Shown one piece after another: positions 9,101 to 16,019 of a stretch of 21,571 nucleotides of DNA. Positions within the stretch are counted from its first letter, which is position 1; each line of letters starts with the position of its first letter. The translations under genes were made by a program, and so were the position numbers. Below the pieces are notes generated by a model that did no database searches, was not told where the DNA came from, and saw only the letters and a list, made by a program, of their open reading frames with translations. This DNA is from JAAXTX01 sp037139695 (lineage in GTDB: Bacteria > Patescibacteriota > Minisyncoccia > Moranbacterales > UBA1568), in NCBI GenBank assembly GCA_037139695.1, contig JBAXFX010000015.1, positions 1 through 21,571 of the forward strand, read 5' to 3'.

Positions 9101-12100
9101 AAGCGACGTAATGGTAACCGCATCGGCCGGACTCGTATTCTTCACCGTATACGTGTATGTGACGCTACCACCGCTCTCCGGAACGGATGATACGCCTGCC
9201 GTCTTCGTCGCTTCGATTGTCGGCAGGTAGTCGATATCATCGTTCGTGATGATACAGGTCTTGGTCTCGCCGAGCGCGATCGTGCCCGTACAATCCGATG
9301 ACAGACTCTTCTCATAGCCCGCATGTGCGCCCTCATCCACAGTGTACGAGCCGACGGTTGTCAGAATATTGTCCACACCCGCCTCCGAACCATTCGCGGT
9401 CGGGTTCGCGGTCGTTACGCCCGATATCGTGGTCGAAAACTGCCCAGCGCTCTTTGTGCCGTCACTATTGTTGTTCACGTGCTTGATGACGATGAGGTGT
9501 GCAGGGATGTCATTGTTCGTGATCGTACAAGTCTTCGTTTCGCCGTTCGGGATAACGACATTCTTACAATTGTCATAGGTCGTCTCATACCCCGAAACGG
9601 ACGGCTCCGTAACGGTATAGGTACCGGCGTTCACCGATACCGTATTCTTTCCATGTGCCGCGTCCCCGTCCTGAATGAACGACGTCGAAGTCCCACCGTT
9701 CACATTGAATGCAAAGCTGGTTGCCGCCATTGTCCCGCCGTTGTCGTTGACCACCACTTTCTTGACAATGAGGGTCCCCTTCTGGTCGGTATTCGTTATG
9801 GAACAACTCGTTGTCTGACCGAGGCCGAGTGAAATCGTATTATTCGCGGAAACCGCAACCCCGTTCGTGCACGTCCAAGCGCTCGCCGAATACCCCGAGG
9901 GCCCTCCTGATTCTGCGAGAGTATACGTATCAGCCTTGAAATCCGATCCGCTCACGACGTCCGCCGTACCGGAAGCGCCCTGACCAGAGAGATTGGTCGG
10001 ATTCTGGCCGGTTCCGGTCGCCGACAATGTCCAATCCGATTCGTTCGCCGTCCCGCCGTTATTTTTCACGAGGATCTTGTTGAGTGTCAAAGACGGGGCT
10101 ATGTCATCATTCGTGATCGTGCAGGTCTGTTCCTGACCGGCGACAACCGTCACGATGCCGTCACTGTTACAGTTCCCACCGAATCCGGTCCGCGCATAGC
10201 CGTTCGTCGGAGTGTCCTCACTTACCGAATACGATCCCGCATTCAGGGTATACATGGTCCCGCTGGCGGAACCGGCCGCCGGACTTCCGGAAACATCCGC
10301 TCCGCCATTCTTTACATGCAGGTTGAACGCCGAAGCAGAAGCTGATCCGCCGTTGTCATTATTGACCTTTTTTATCACTTTCAGAGTCCCCGTCTGTCTC
10401 TTATTCGTGAACGTGCAGGACACGTCCGGAGTCGTCTTCGAAAGCGTCACGGTCGCCGTCGCATCACCCGTCTTCACGCACGGCGCGGAAACGGTATCCA
10501 GGATCCATCCCGTCGGTCCGACTTCGGTAATCGTATAGGTCGCATCGCCGTTATTTGTCCCCAGTGCCAAATTCCCGGCCGTCGATCCGCTCACGCTCCC
10601 CGTCACGTTCGTGTTTCCGGAGATATTGAACGTCCACTGGCTCGGATCAGCCCCGTTCGCAGAGCTTTTCGTCGGCGTGATGGAACCCTTCACGACGATC
10701 TGGCCGGGATTGATCGGAATATCTTTGCCTCCCGCTCCTCCACACGGACCCTCTAGCAACCGGTAATGAAGCGAGGCACCGTTCCATTGGCCGGCATAAT
10801 CGCTCAGGTGTGCCAACCAATCTATCTGCGCCGTCGTGGCAGAGGCCGTAAACGATATCGTGTAGTCCTTGCAGATAATTCCACCACCACAATCCACCGA
10901 GGATGGCACGCCCAACGTTACGCCGGTCGCAGTGGCATTCCCGCTCGTCACTGAATGAAAATTGTCATACCCGATCACGGCATTATTATCGCTATAATCA
11001 TGCTGGACTGTCACCGTATACGAATCCCCCACGCGAAGTCCGTCAAACGTGAGTCTCGCGGGGACGTCTTCGCCTTCCCCCCAGCAGTCACCGCCGCCGG
11101 AACAGAGATTTCCGGTCGTATAGGTACTCCCCTTCACCTGTCCTTCAAGTTTCGACGACCCGGCTTTGCAGTTCTTCAGGTTGACGAAATCGCACGAAAT
11201 GACATCAGAATTCGATATCGAGATACCAGTCACCCCCTTGTTGGCCTTATCTTCGGTTCCGACGGGGTTGTTATTTTTCGTATTCTTGCAGCTAGCCTTA
11301 CCGAAGGAGTAACCAGCAAGACCGGACGATTCGGATATCGAGTACCCACTTCCGGCCTTTGCCGGAAAGTTGACCTGGCCGTTCGTCGTCGTGACGGAAG
11401 CATGATCAGGTACCGTCGTCGTGAATGTCCACGGATCCTTCGCGAGATTCGCCGGATCGACGCTGTCGATATACTTGTTGACCGTGATGGTACCACCGCA
11501 CAGGTCAGTCACGATCTGACTCAATGTCGAGGAAAGATTCTCATTGAAGTTCGTCGCATTATAATATGCATCCGCACTGGAGATTGCCTCCATATGCGTC
11601 TGCATGAGCGAGTCGCCACCGATGCCGAGCGTGATGATACGCGTTCCCGATCCCTTGATGGAATTCGCGAGCGCTATCGCCGCGTTATGGGATGCCACGT
11701 CAAACCCATTTCCGGGACCGACGAGTCCGTCCGGACTTGCCTCGTTCGATATGTCCGTATAGTACCGGTTCGGATCGCCGTCGGAGGAAAAGATGACCAA
11801 TTTCGGTACTCCGGACCGAGCATCCGTCGACCGTTTCGCCTTCAGAAGACCGTCCTGCCAGTTCGTACTTCCTTTCGCGTTCGGAACCGCATCGATTGCG
11901 GCCTTGGTCGCCGTCGCGTCACCGCTGTAGCCTTGTTGGGTATAGGCGGCCGTCCCGTTGAAATACGTCACGGAGAACTGCGTCGGCGTCGTGGAAAGCG
12001 TCGTGACAAAATTCTTGAACGCGGTCTTCATCGTGCCGAGATCCGATCCGACGCTACCGGAATTGTCCAGAACAAGCGCGACGTCCAGTCCACAGGACTG

Positions 12101-13444
12101 GCCGAGCGACGGGTTCGTGGCCGGAGTGACCACTGCAACAGTTACAGAAAATGGCTTCGAATCGCTAGGACTGGGAGAAAAATTCGCACCCGAGCAATTA
12201 TCAGTCGTAAACCCATGAATTTCTGCAGCCCACCCAGTGCTTATCACCGCATCGGATGCGAGAGTATATGCTCCGGTAAGTTCCAAATTCACATTCGGCT
12301 GCTGGCAAGAAGTTACATATATCGTGTTATTTTCTTCAGGAGGATTTATCGCGAAACGATAATAATGTCCGGCAACCAGTCCGGTTGCTTTCATGTATAT
12401 CGTTTCACCCTGCTGGTATGTTGCACTAGGAACTATCAGTGTCGCGTCGGAATAGGTAGTTATATAAATCGTGAAATGATCTATCGCCTCGATTTTCACT
12501 TCACCTTTGTTCGTATCGACGGAAAGAGCGTTCTGAGTATCGTCGATCACTTTGACCTTCGAAGCATCGTTGAGTTCCTGCACGGTCTCCGTATACGAAA
12601 CGCCGACGTTCGCCTGATCCACTCCGCTCTTGGTCGGAAGCGTCATCGTGTATTCGAAACTCCCGTCGGCCATGTCGGACGTGATGTCGTAGGCCTTGTT
12701 CGAAAGCGCATGTAAGGTCGTGACCTGCTCGTCGGTGAGTGTGACTTCCTCGATGGAAAGCTTCCCGGGATTGTCCGGGAGTTTCGTAAAGGTGACGGTC
12801 ACCTGGTCGTTCTGCGGCGCGACATAGGTCTTGCCAAGCGCCACGGCACTGCCGGTCATCTGCTTATTGCCATCTTTGATCCATTCGGGAACGCGTTCGG
12901 TCGAAGCGTCACCCGAGGCCTCGACGGTCGGGGTCGGAGCGGTATCCGAGGAAACCGATGCGTCCGGAGCCGAAGGCGTCGAAACGGCCGGAGCGGAAGT
13001 ATTGTCAACGGGAGCGGTCGTGTCGGTCGGAGTCGCGGCTGGTTCGGTTGGGGTCGGAGCACTCGCCGTCCCGGTAGTATCGGTCGGTCCGGTGTTCGAA
13101 GGCGTTTCCGGAGCAGCCACCGTCGGAGCCACCGTCTCCGATACCGACTCATTTGATACGGTCGACGTCGAAGCAGATGTCGAGGCTTCCTTGGACGCAT
13201 CGACCTTCGTCGCCGTGTCACCCGTGGACGCGGTATCGGATGGGGTCACGTCGGTCTTCGTATCGCTCGGAGCCGATGTCTTACTGTCCGTCGAAGAAGC
13301 GACGGCCGTCGTCGGTTCGTCGGCCAGCGCATGCGGCGTCAGCATGATCGCCGGAGCTACCGACTGGAGGAGCATGGAAAAGATGACCGCCGAGTCATAG
13401 ACCCGGAACCACTTCCTCAGCCTCCGTGTTTTCACATATGTCAT
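5042..13444 (-). CDS. Giant LPATG surface adhesin fused to a second secreted module
   Basis: 2800 aa. The start at 13444 opens a long signal peptide (MTYVKTRRLRKWFRVYDS, hydrophobic core, LTPHALADE, about 1-42); the in-frame ATG at 13540 would add 32 residues before it. Order: Ser/Thr/Pro/Ala-rich stalk (about 43-185); beta-rich region (about 205-440); von Willebrand A domain (about 452-650) with MIDAS residues DNSGS 460-464, Thr527 and Asp555; prealbumin/SpaA-like modules (about 650-757 and 915-1404); three DUF11-like modules (1408-1736); an Ig-like domain (1738-1855); three more prealbumin-like modules (1858-2204); a DUF11 domain (2208-2335); a sorting signal (LPATG 2401-2405, hydrophobic, KRKNKN). 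The frame then runs on into a 366-aa module with its own signal-like start (Met2435), an FN3-like region and a C-terminal membrane segment. It is probably surface-anchored through the neighbouring sortase and used in adhesion. The boundaries are by eye. Confidence 0.9.
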   Translation of the reverse strand: MTYVKTRRLRKWFRVYDSAVIFSMLLQSVAPAIMLTPHALADEPTTAVASSTDSKTSAPSDTKTDVTPSDTASTGDTATKVDASKEASTSASTSTVSNESVSETVAPTVAAPETPSNTGPTDTTGTASAPTPTEPAATPTDTTAPVDNTSAPAVSTPSAPDASVSSDTAPTPTVEASGDASTERVPEWIKDGNKQMTGSAVALGKTYVAPQNDQVTVTFTKLPDNPGKLSIEEVTLTDEQVTTLHALSNKAYDITSDMADGSFEYTMTLPTKSGVDQANVGVSYTETVQELNDASKVKVIDDTQNALSVDTNKGEVKIEAIDHFTIYITTYSDATLIVPSATYQQGETIYMKATGLVAGHYYRFAINPPEENNTIYVTSCQQPNVNLELTGAYTLASDAVISTGWAAEIHGFTTDNCSGANFSPSPSDSKPFSVTVAVVTPATNPSLGQSCGLDVALVLDNSGSVGSDLGTMKTAFKNFVTTLSTTPTQFSVTYFNGTAAYTQQGYSGDATATKAAIDAVPNAKGSTNWQDGLLKAKRSTDARSGVPKLVIFSSDGDPNRYYTDISNEASPDGLVGPGNGFDVASHNAAIALANSIKGSGTRIITLGIGGDSLMQTHMEAISSADAYYNATNFNENLSSTLSQIVTDLCGGTITVNKYIDSVDPANLAKDPWTFTTTVPDHASVTTTNGQVNFPAKAGSGYSISESSGLAGYSFGKASCKNTKNNNPVGTEDKANKGVTGISISNSDVISCDFVNLKNCKAGSSKLEGQVKGSTYTTGNLCSGGGDCWGEGEDVPARLTFDGLRVGDSYTVTVQHDYSDNNAVIGYDNFHSVTSGNATATGVTLGVPSSVDCGGGIICKDYTISFTASATTAQIDWLAHLSDYAGQWNGASLHYRLLEGPCGGAGGKDIPINPGQIVVKGSITPTKSSANGADPSQWTFNISGNTNVTGSVSGSTAGNLALGTNNGDATYTITEVGPTGWILDTVSAPCVKTGDATATVTLSKTTPDVSCTFTNKRQTGTLKVIKKVNNDNGGSASASAFNLHVKNGGADVSGSPAAGSASGTMYTLNAGSYSVSEDTPTNGYARTGFGGNCNSDGIVTVVAGQEQTCTITNDDIAPSLTLNKILVKNNGGTANESDWTLSATGTGQNPTNLSGQGASGTADVVSGSDFKADTYTLAESGGPSGYSASAWTCTNGVAVSANNTISLGLGQTTSCSITNTDQKGTLIVKKVVVNDNGGTMAATSFAFNVNGGTSTSFIQDGDAAHGKNTVSVNAGTYTVTEPSVSGYETTYDNCKNVVIPNGETKTCTITNNDIPAHLIVIKHVNNNSDGTKSAGQFSTTISGVTTANPTANGSEAGVDNILTTVGSYTVDEGAHAGYEKSLSSDCTGTIALGETKTCIITNDDIDYLPTIEATKTAGVSSVPESGGSVTYTYTVKNTSPADAVTITSLQDDKFGTLTGNTGCKTGTTLAMNASCTFTYTTTIKGNAGTSHVNVFTAKAKDNENNEVSASDDAMVTFIDVKPTIEVVKTAGTLSLSEPGGSVTFSVVVNNKSFESVTLMSLSDDVYGDLNGKGTCATGGIIAAGGSYSCSFDAGVYGEPGRYTDVVTAIGTDDDGSTDTKHDDATVTVTDAKPTVTIDKSVDTTGMAEPGGNFTYTLTIKNTSVETVSITALTDSNALSPACLALVGQTIAPNATKTCSYVVNHAVAGTYDNTAKVTVKDNENNVADDDDSETVKVVGARIAFDKTAATNDVNVPHTFTVTVTENDGTGWVVAPGEHVDFTLTNGSGAVSTLDAAKSTCDDAGANTNTNGQCTIVFNSATPGTVTVHASANVSVGGLTLARSTDGTLGSSNDAVKTYQAGKIVVVKQTDPDQTGNDVKDTFTFDPSWGGENYTFDLSDNGTNDSGWLAPGSYSVIEQAKKGWTQTSATCTSSLTSDSSDSIQTINPNNISLKPNEIVTCTITNTRDTGTLTVHKEVDANGDGTYEGGDVAANTLGFAWGLGTDTPARTMGSSDTPIETGDYQVNENTVDGYHYTGWFTTGSETYSCANPEGVTQSDADPISSTLPVEVTVSKDQTTDITLCNARDMGTITVDKVTTLTTNEFTKEGGTKKVSVPRTDPTKFSINLTQETASVHTYTIADQDTPQPFSVPTGRYAMAEDLTKNPGWSLDGATCTVNGGDKDHPFVPTANSFAVHANDNILCTFTNTFTTPQLKLDKFVDTEGNYSLDGSNSLQPGDSVKYIIKVKAKGGVKGEIENLSNVENVTVTDLPPAGFTYRPDSWTAKSSVGGAHIGDLKLSHVYASPGVWDLGTMVPGEVITLTYVADISATQDTGDYPDLAWAAGTDLLGATVQATKGDPELFAGTKVAVIVPEQPSVAIATVQETDTKTKTKTTTKRVLGTSTELPATGSETGWMLAALALLGAGSALVFVGKRKNKNMKNVGMFVAGSVVGLFGLSGMPTHAIVSSDSNLAVQVEKPGAVSFGPDFRIGYVVLDLDKTKTVDVKCYREGSATAFDSLTTIEGGSSGSCDVSKAGITADGTYDFYVTAYAGSGTNESEHIPVKIDISAPGMPTNYARLDPDACNKTISFTTANDGGETATVELYRSTSLSFIADASTLVATKAITSNIAGAISDTIATDCNLTYYYALRAVDADGNGSGFVGDSNVNVTNETKTRHKTRTVVVPGNNGAGTVTLNPGAAGQGGAAGNGTEQVNGAVEGAQAGNEQGTVKGAETASTTNAFQDWVIWLAGLAAIPLARVAYVMARTPLSALAEDMPFARLGFLGFLGKKKKGEKEYTGPDENRRA
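6143..6244 (-). other. Internal LPATG cell-wall sorting signal
   Basis: Residues 2401-2434: LPATG (6230-6244), a short polar link, a hydrophobic segment (about 2410-2428, WMLAALALLGAGSALVFVG) and the basic KRKNKN. This is the standard tripartite sortase signal, which normally ends a protein. Here the frame continues with Met2435. Confidence 0.85.
8237..9223 (-). repeat. Three tandem DUF11-like modules
   Basis: Residues 1408-1736 of the giant protein hold three modules of about 105-110 residues. Each begins PT[IV]E/T..K[TS] and carries a GG[SN][VF]T[YF] strand and a [KN]N[KT]S...V[TS][IL] strand: PTIEATKTAG, PTIEVVKTAG and PTVTIDKSVD. The modules have diverged in sequence, so this is an old duplication. 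Confidence 0.7.
9233..10702 (-). repeat. Tandem prealbumin/SpaA-like modules
   Basis: Residues about 915-1404 contain five modules of about 90-105 residues. They share the pattern [LI].V.K.V.N..GG, then a [GA][ST]Y[ST]V.E strand, and end in C[TSI][IF]TN[DNTK]. The same module type recurs at about 1858-2204. Such modules build the stalks of pilins and surface proteins in Gram-positive bacteria. The individual copies differ clearly. Confidence 0.7.
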
Positions 13445-13453
13445 ACGCGTGTC

Positions 13454-13482
13454 ATTAGGGCTCAACGATGTGGATACATCAA
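13454..13482 (-). promoter_or_regulatory. Promoter of the giant surface-protein gene
   Basis: Minus strand: TTGATG (13477-13482), 17-nt spacer, CCTAAT (13454-13459), then 9 nt to the ATG at 13444. The -10 box is weak. The arrangement predicts a leader of about 3 nt, as for three other exported-protein genes here. Confidence 0.4.
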
Positions 13483-13493
13483 CTGGGCATAAT

Positions 13494-13536
13494 AAAAACC
13501 GACGGAAACTACGCGAAAAACGCTGAGCTTTCGTCG
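13494..13536 (-). terminator. Terminator just upstream of the giant gene
   Basis: The hairpin at 13500-13536 has 16-nt arms with 13 paired positions including one G-U. On the minus strand it is followed by GGTTTTTATTATG (five T, 13494-13498). It would end a minus-strand transcript arriving from the right, which suits the decayed coding remnant at 13854-14063, and it insulates the giant gene's promoter. Confidence 0.6.
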
Positions 13537-13853
13537 GCATTCATGAGACCGATCACCCGTATTGTGCGACAAGCCTTCCTCATAGGTATCCGAATGCAAG
13601 AAAACATCCGCAATTACCGTATCACCCTTATACACCGCCCTCCCCGGCTTGTTTTTTTGTACCGGGATAGTACCAAAAAATAGATATTCCGTCAATACTA
13701 CGCTCTTACGGCTTTATAAAAGGGATTTCAAACAGCCCGAGAACGGTCTCCGGCAATTCATACCGAATCAGAATGGATGCCCAGCCTTCGGAAAAATGAA
13801 AAGTTCCGCACCATACGGCACAAGGCTTATCCCTTCAAGATTCCTACGATTCT

Positions 13854-14063
13854 TCACTCCTTGGGCTTGAAACATTCGGTGACCGCCCCATCCGCGATGC
13901 CAAGAAGATACCTTCCGAAGATTCGACCATTGAAATTTCCGAATGTCTCATTACCGCCAAGGTGAATCCAAAGCGCCCGGTCACCCACCAGGATGAATTC
14001 AAACTTCGAGCCGGATACTCCGCGGTCCAGAAAACAGGTACCGCGTATCGAGCCGGCAGACCC
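13854..14063 (-). pseudogene. Degraded minus-strand coding remnant
   Basis: A 69-codon open stretch without an ATG. It lies between a TGA (14064-14066) and the stop at 13854-13856. It translates to protein-like sequence such as FEFILVGDRALWIHLGG and FGNFNGRIFGRYLLG. Two other minus-strand frames just downstream also look coding: one ATG-started 35-codon frame contains ISLVPYGAELFIFPKAGHPF, and another contains FSEGWASILIRYELPETVLG. This suggests one gene broken by frameshifts and missing its start. The family is not recognised. The rest of 13537-14104 shows no intact gene. Confidence 0.35.
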
Positions 14064-14170
14064 TCATTTCGGCGTATAGTAGTGATGAGATTTGAGGGAT
14101 ACTTATGACCCAGACTGAGTATGCGGTATACTGTGAGCGAAAGCGATTGAATCAACTGATACATGCATTT

Positions 14171-14368
14171 ATGGAAGAAGACATCAAATCCCGACTGGAC
14201 GCGCAGGACAAAAAACTCGATGCGATCTATGTATCGGTCGAGAAGACACGGAAGTACTTCCTCTGGACGCTCGTCGCTACCATCATCGCGTTCATCCTGC
14301 CGATCATCGGCATCGCCATCATCTTGCCGATGGTATTCGGCCCGCTCATGTCCGCGTATTCCATCTAG
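14171..14368 (+). CDS. Small membrane protein with VEKTRKYFLWT motif
   Basis: 65 aa from the ATG at 14171. A short polar helix (EEDIKSRLDAQDKKLDAIYVSVEKTRKYF) is followed by a hydrophobic hairpin or single long membrane segment (about residues 31-57, LWTLVATIIAFILPIIGIAIILPMVF). Short proteins of this form recur in Parcubacteria-like genomes; the function is unknown. The start is uncertain. An in-frame ATG at 14105 (87 aa) has an SD-like GAGGG seven nt upstream. The shorter form is preferred because it matches the usual family length and follows a TATACT box at 14127-14132. The gene converges on the DUF167 gene, with a 43-bp palindrome between them. Confidence 0.65.
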   Translation: MEEDIKSRLDAQDKKLDAIYVSVEKTRKYFLWTLVATIIAFILPIIGIAIILPMVFGPLMSAYSI

Positions 14369-14383
14369 GCAAGAGGCACGAAA

Positions 14384-14426
14384 AGGGTCGGGTACTTATT
14401 TTGTATGCAAAAAAGTACCTGACCCT
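14384..14426. repeat. 43-bp palindromic repeat, copy 2 (inverted)
   Basis: Arms at 14384-14397 and 14413-14426. It equals the reverse complement of 763-805 except for two substitutions, one of which (G at 14390) turns an A-T arm pair into a G-T mismatch. Its flanks share nothing with copy 1 beyond a few bases. It lies 15 nt after the plus-strand gene's stop and 2 nt before the stop of the DUF167 gene, so it may serve both as terminator. Confidence 0.75.
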
Positions 14427-14428
14427 CT

Positions 14429-14647
14429 TTATCCGACTTCCACGATTTTTTTCCGCGACGCCGCGCCGGAAACGATGCGGATACGCGAGGGAGCGACACC
14501 GAAATGTTTCGCAAGCACCTTCGGAAGCCGCGCATTCGCCTTTCCCTCCCGCGATGGCGCCTTTATGGAAACGATAAAGCCCCCGTCATCTTGTTCGATG
14601 ACGGTCTCTTCTTTCGCATTCGGTTTCACTCTAACGGATATCTTCAT
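14429..14647 (-). CDS. DUF167 / YggU family protein
   Basis: 72 aa, normal or slightly short for the UPF0235/YggU family. These are small alpha/beta proteins of unresolved function found across bacteria and archaea. Diagnostic stretches are ISVRVKPNAKEETV (3-16), the strand FIVSIKAP, SREGKANARLPKVLAKHFGV (32-51) and IRIVSGAASRKKIVEV at the C-terminus. The start at 14647 is in the recurrent CGTATGA context. The gene lies 125 nt downstream of the 408-aa protein gene, and no clear promoter of its own is visible (only a CAGAAT-like -10 eight nt before the ATG), so it is probably co-transcribed with it. Confidence 0.9.
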   Translation of the reverse strand: MKISVRVKPNAKEETVIEQDDGGFIVSIKAPSREGKANARLPKVLAKHFGVAPSRIRIVSGAASRKKIVEVG

Positions 14648-14772
14648 ACGTGAGTATTCTGACTCTGCGACTCTTCCGCTCCGTTATCTGCTCGGTGTAT
14701 CTGTTACAGGCTATCGACTTTTCCCCGTTTCCGTTCCCAACCCGTTAACTGCTTTTCGTATCATGCTATCCG

Positions 14773-15999
14773 TTACCTGTTTTTCAATATCGCGTTCCAC
14801 GCGCTCTCGTCATTGCAGGAAAATTTGTCGTCCGGCGTATAGAATTTCTTCCCGGGCCCCACGCACCCGCCGTTCTCCTTGGCAAGCGGTGTCAGGTATG
14901 GCAAGAGGAATCCGACGCCCTTCAAATTGAAGTACGAATGGAGTCTCGCCGTCGCCGCATGCCGATCGTCCTCGTTCATCCGGGTGAGGACGCTCATGTC
15001 GTCGCCGACCACTCCGCTCCAGTCGTAGTGAACAAAAACATTCTTCGCGACCGAGGTATACCGGCCATTCCAGAGGAGTGCCCAACACCAATCCCCTTCT
15101 TTCTTCCACCACCGGGAAAAGCACGGGCCATCCTCGACCGTCCCGGCAGGAGAAAGACCGACGCCACCCTCGACAAAATCAAAGTTCGCAAGGTATGCCT
15201 TGTCGGTGATTTCGTTCGTCTGTGCGCCGACCAGGATTTTCATGCCATGATAAGCGGCATATTCGCGCATGTCGGCGATAATACCCGGCAAAGGTGATTC
15301 CGAAAGGTTTTTCGAGTCCTGAAGGTACACCTGCCCGAACATGAACACCTGCACGCCCCGATCGATCGCGCGCCGCGTGATGAACCGGAGGTAGGTCTGA
15401 TATTCCTTGCTCGGCAGGTACGACTTGCAGGTGCCCTCGCCCCAGAAGTTCTTCGACCCCGGCCGACACATCTTCTTAAAATCAAACTCGCGCCCTTCGA
15501 ACGGATACTCATAGTGGGCCCGGGTATCGATCGCCTCGGCCAAGAACATGCCAAGCGCGAACCCGTCGCGAAGGTCCTTCAGGCTCTTATCGATCTTCCC
15601 GAAGTCCGGTGGCGAAAGCCAGGTCTCGATGGCGCGGTGAAGATAGTAGCAATTCGAATGGTTGATGAGACTGATCGTCTTGCCGTCACCCGGAAAGTCC
15701 GCGTTCAGGAGTCCGTCCGCGACGCATCCCTGTGTTTTCATGCGATCCATCGACGGGTCCGGCGGAGGCGACTCGAGTTCCTCCCCCAGAAGCCCCGTCA
15801 CCTTGACCGGCTTTCCGTCCACCGAGGTTCCCGCCCCGAGGCTATTCACGGATCCGGCCGGCGTGCCCTGGATCGTCATCAGCGATGCCTGATACCGCTC
15901 TACAATCGTCCACACTAAGAAGAACACCAAAACACCTCCCACGAGCAGGACCGTGAGGATGGCCACAAGCCTCGTTTTCGGCATTCGGAATGATATCAT
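14773..15999 (-). CDS. Membrane-anchored extracytoplasmic protein, barrel-like
   Basis: 408 aa, family not recognised. A single N-terminal membrane segment (about 11-33) and a positive N-terminus place the rest outside the cell. After a Gly/Ser/Pro linker (about 45-85), hydrophobic strands alternate with helices: VQVFMFGQVYL (216-226), MKILVGAQTN (253-262), FDFVEGGVGLSP (273-284), WCWALLWNG (304-312), NVFVHYDWSG (320-329), GVGFLLPYL (361-369). This is compatible with a TIM-barrel, possibly glycan-acting, fold; that is inference, and no catalytic residue is assigned. There are eight Cys in the outer part, so disulphides are plausible. The ATG at 15999 is preferred over the one at 16041 because it starts the membrane signal and follows an extended -10 box by 9 nt. 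DUF167 follows downstream. Confidence 0.75.
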   Translation of the reverse strand: MISFRMPKTRLVAILTVLLVGGVLVFFLVWTIVERYQASLMTIQGTPAGSVNSLGAGTSVDGKPVKVTGLLGEELESPPPDPSMDRMKTQGCVADGLLNADFPGDGKTISLINHSNCYYLHRAIETWLSPPDFGKIDKSLKDLRDGFALGMFLAEAIDTRAHYEYPFEGREFDFKKMCRPGSKNFWGEGTCKSYLPSKEYQTYLRFITRRAIDRGVQVFMFGQVYLQDSKNLSESPLPGIIADMREYAAYHGMKILVGAQTNEITDKAYLANFDFVEGGVGLSPAGTVEDGPCFSRWWKKEGDWCWALLWNGRYTSVAKNVFVHYDWSGVVGDDMSVLTRMNEDDRHAATARLHSYFNLKGVGFLLPYLTPLAKENGGCVGPGKKFYTPDDKFSCNDESAWNAILKNR

Positions 16000-16008
16000 A
16001 CGTATACC

Positions 16009-16017
16009 AGTATAACA
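16009..16017 (-). promoter_or_regulatory. Extended -10 promoter of the 408-aa gene
   Basis: Minus strand TGTTATACT: an extended -10 (TGnTATACT) ending 9 nt before the ATG at 15999. No -35 box is needed for this promoter type and none is seen. It overlaps the tail of the DedA terminator. Confidence 0.55.
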
Positions 16018-16019
16018 GA

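Noticed and set aside
10955..12715. 586-codon and other long plus-strand frames inside 5042-13444
   Set aside because: Antisense to the giant adhesin; Arg/His/Ile-rich translation with no domain pattern, a codon-bias shadow.
13445..13540. Upstream ATG at 13540 for the giant protein
   Set aside because: It would put 32 residues before a good signal peptide and lies upstream of the predicted promoter and across a terminator hairpin; 13444 is preferred.
13773..14108. Plus-strand frame ATG at 13773 with one in-frame TGA, considered as a recoded-UGA or interrupted gene
   Set aside because: TGA is an ordinary stop elsewhere in the window, and the minus strand of the same segment reads far more like protein.
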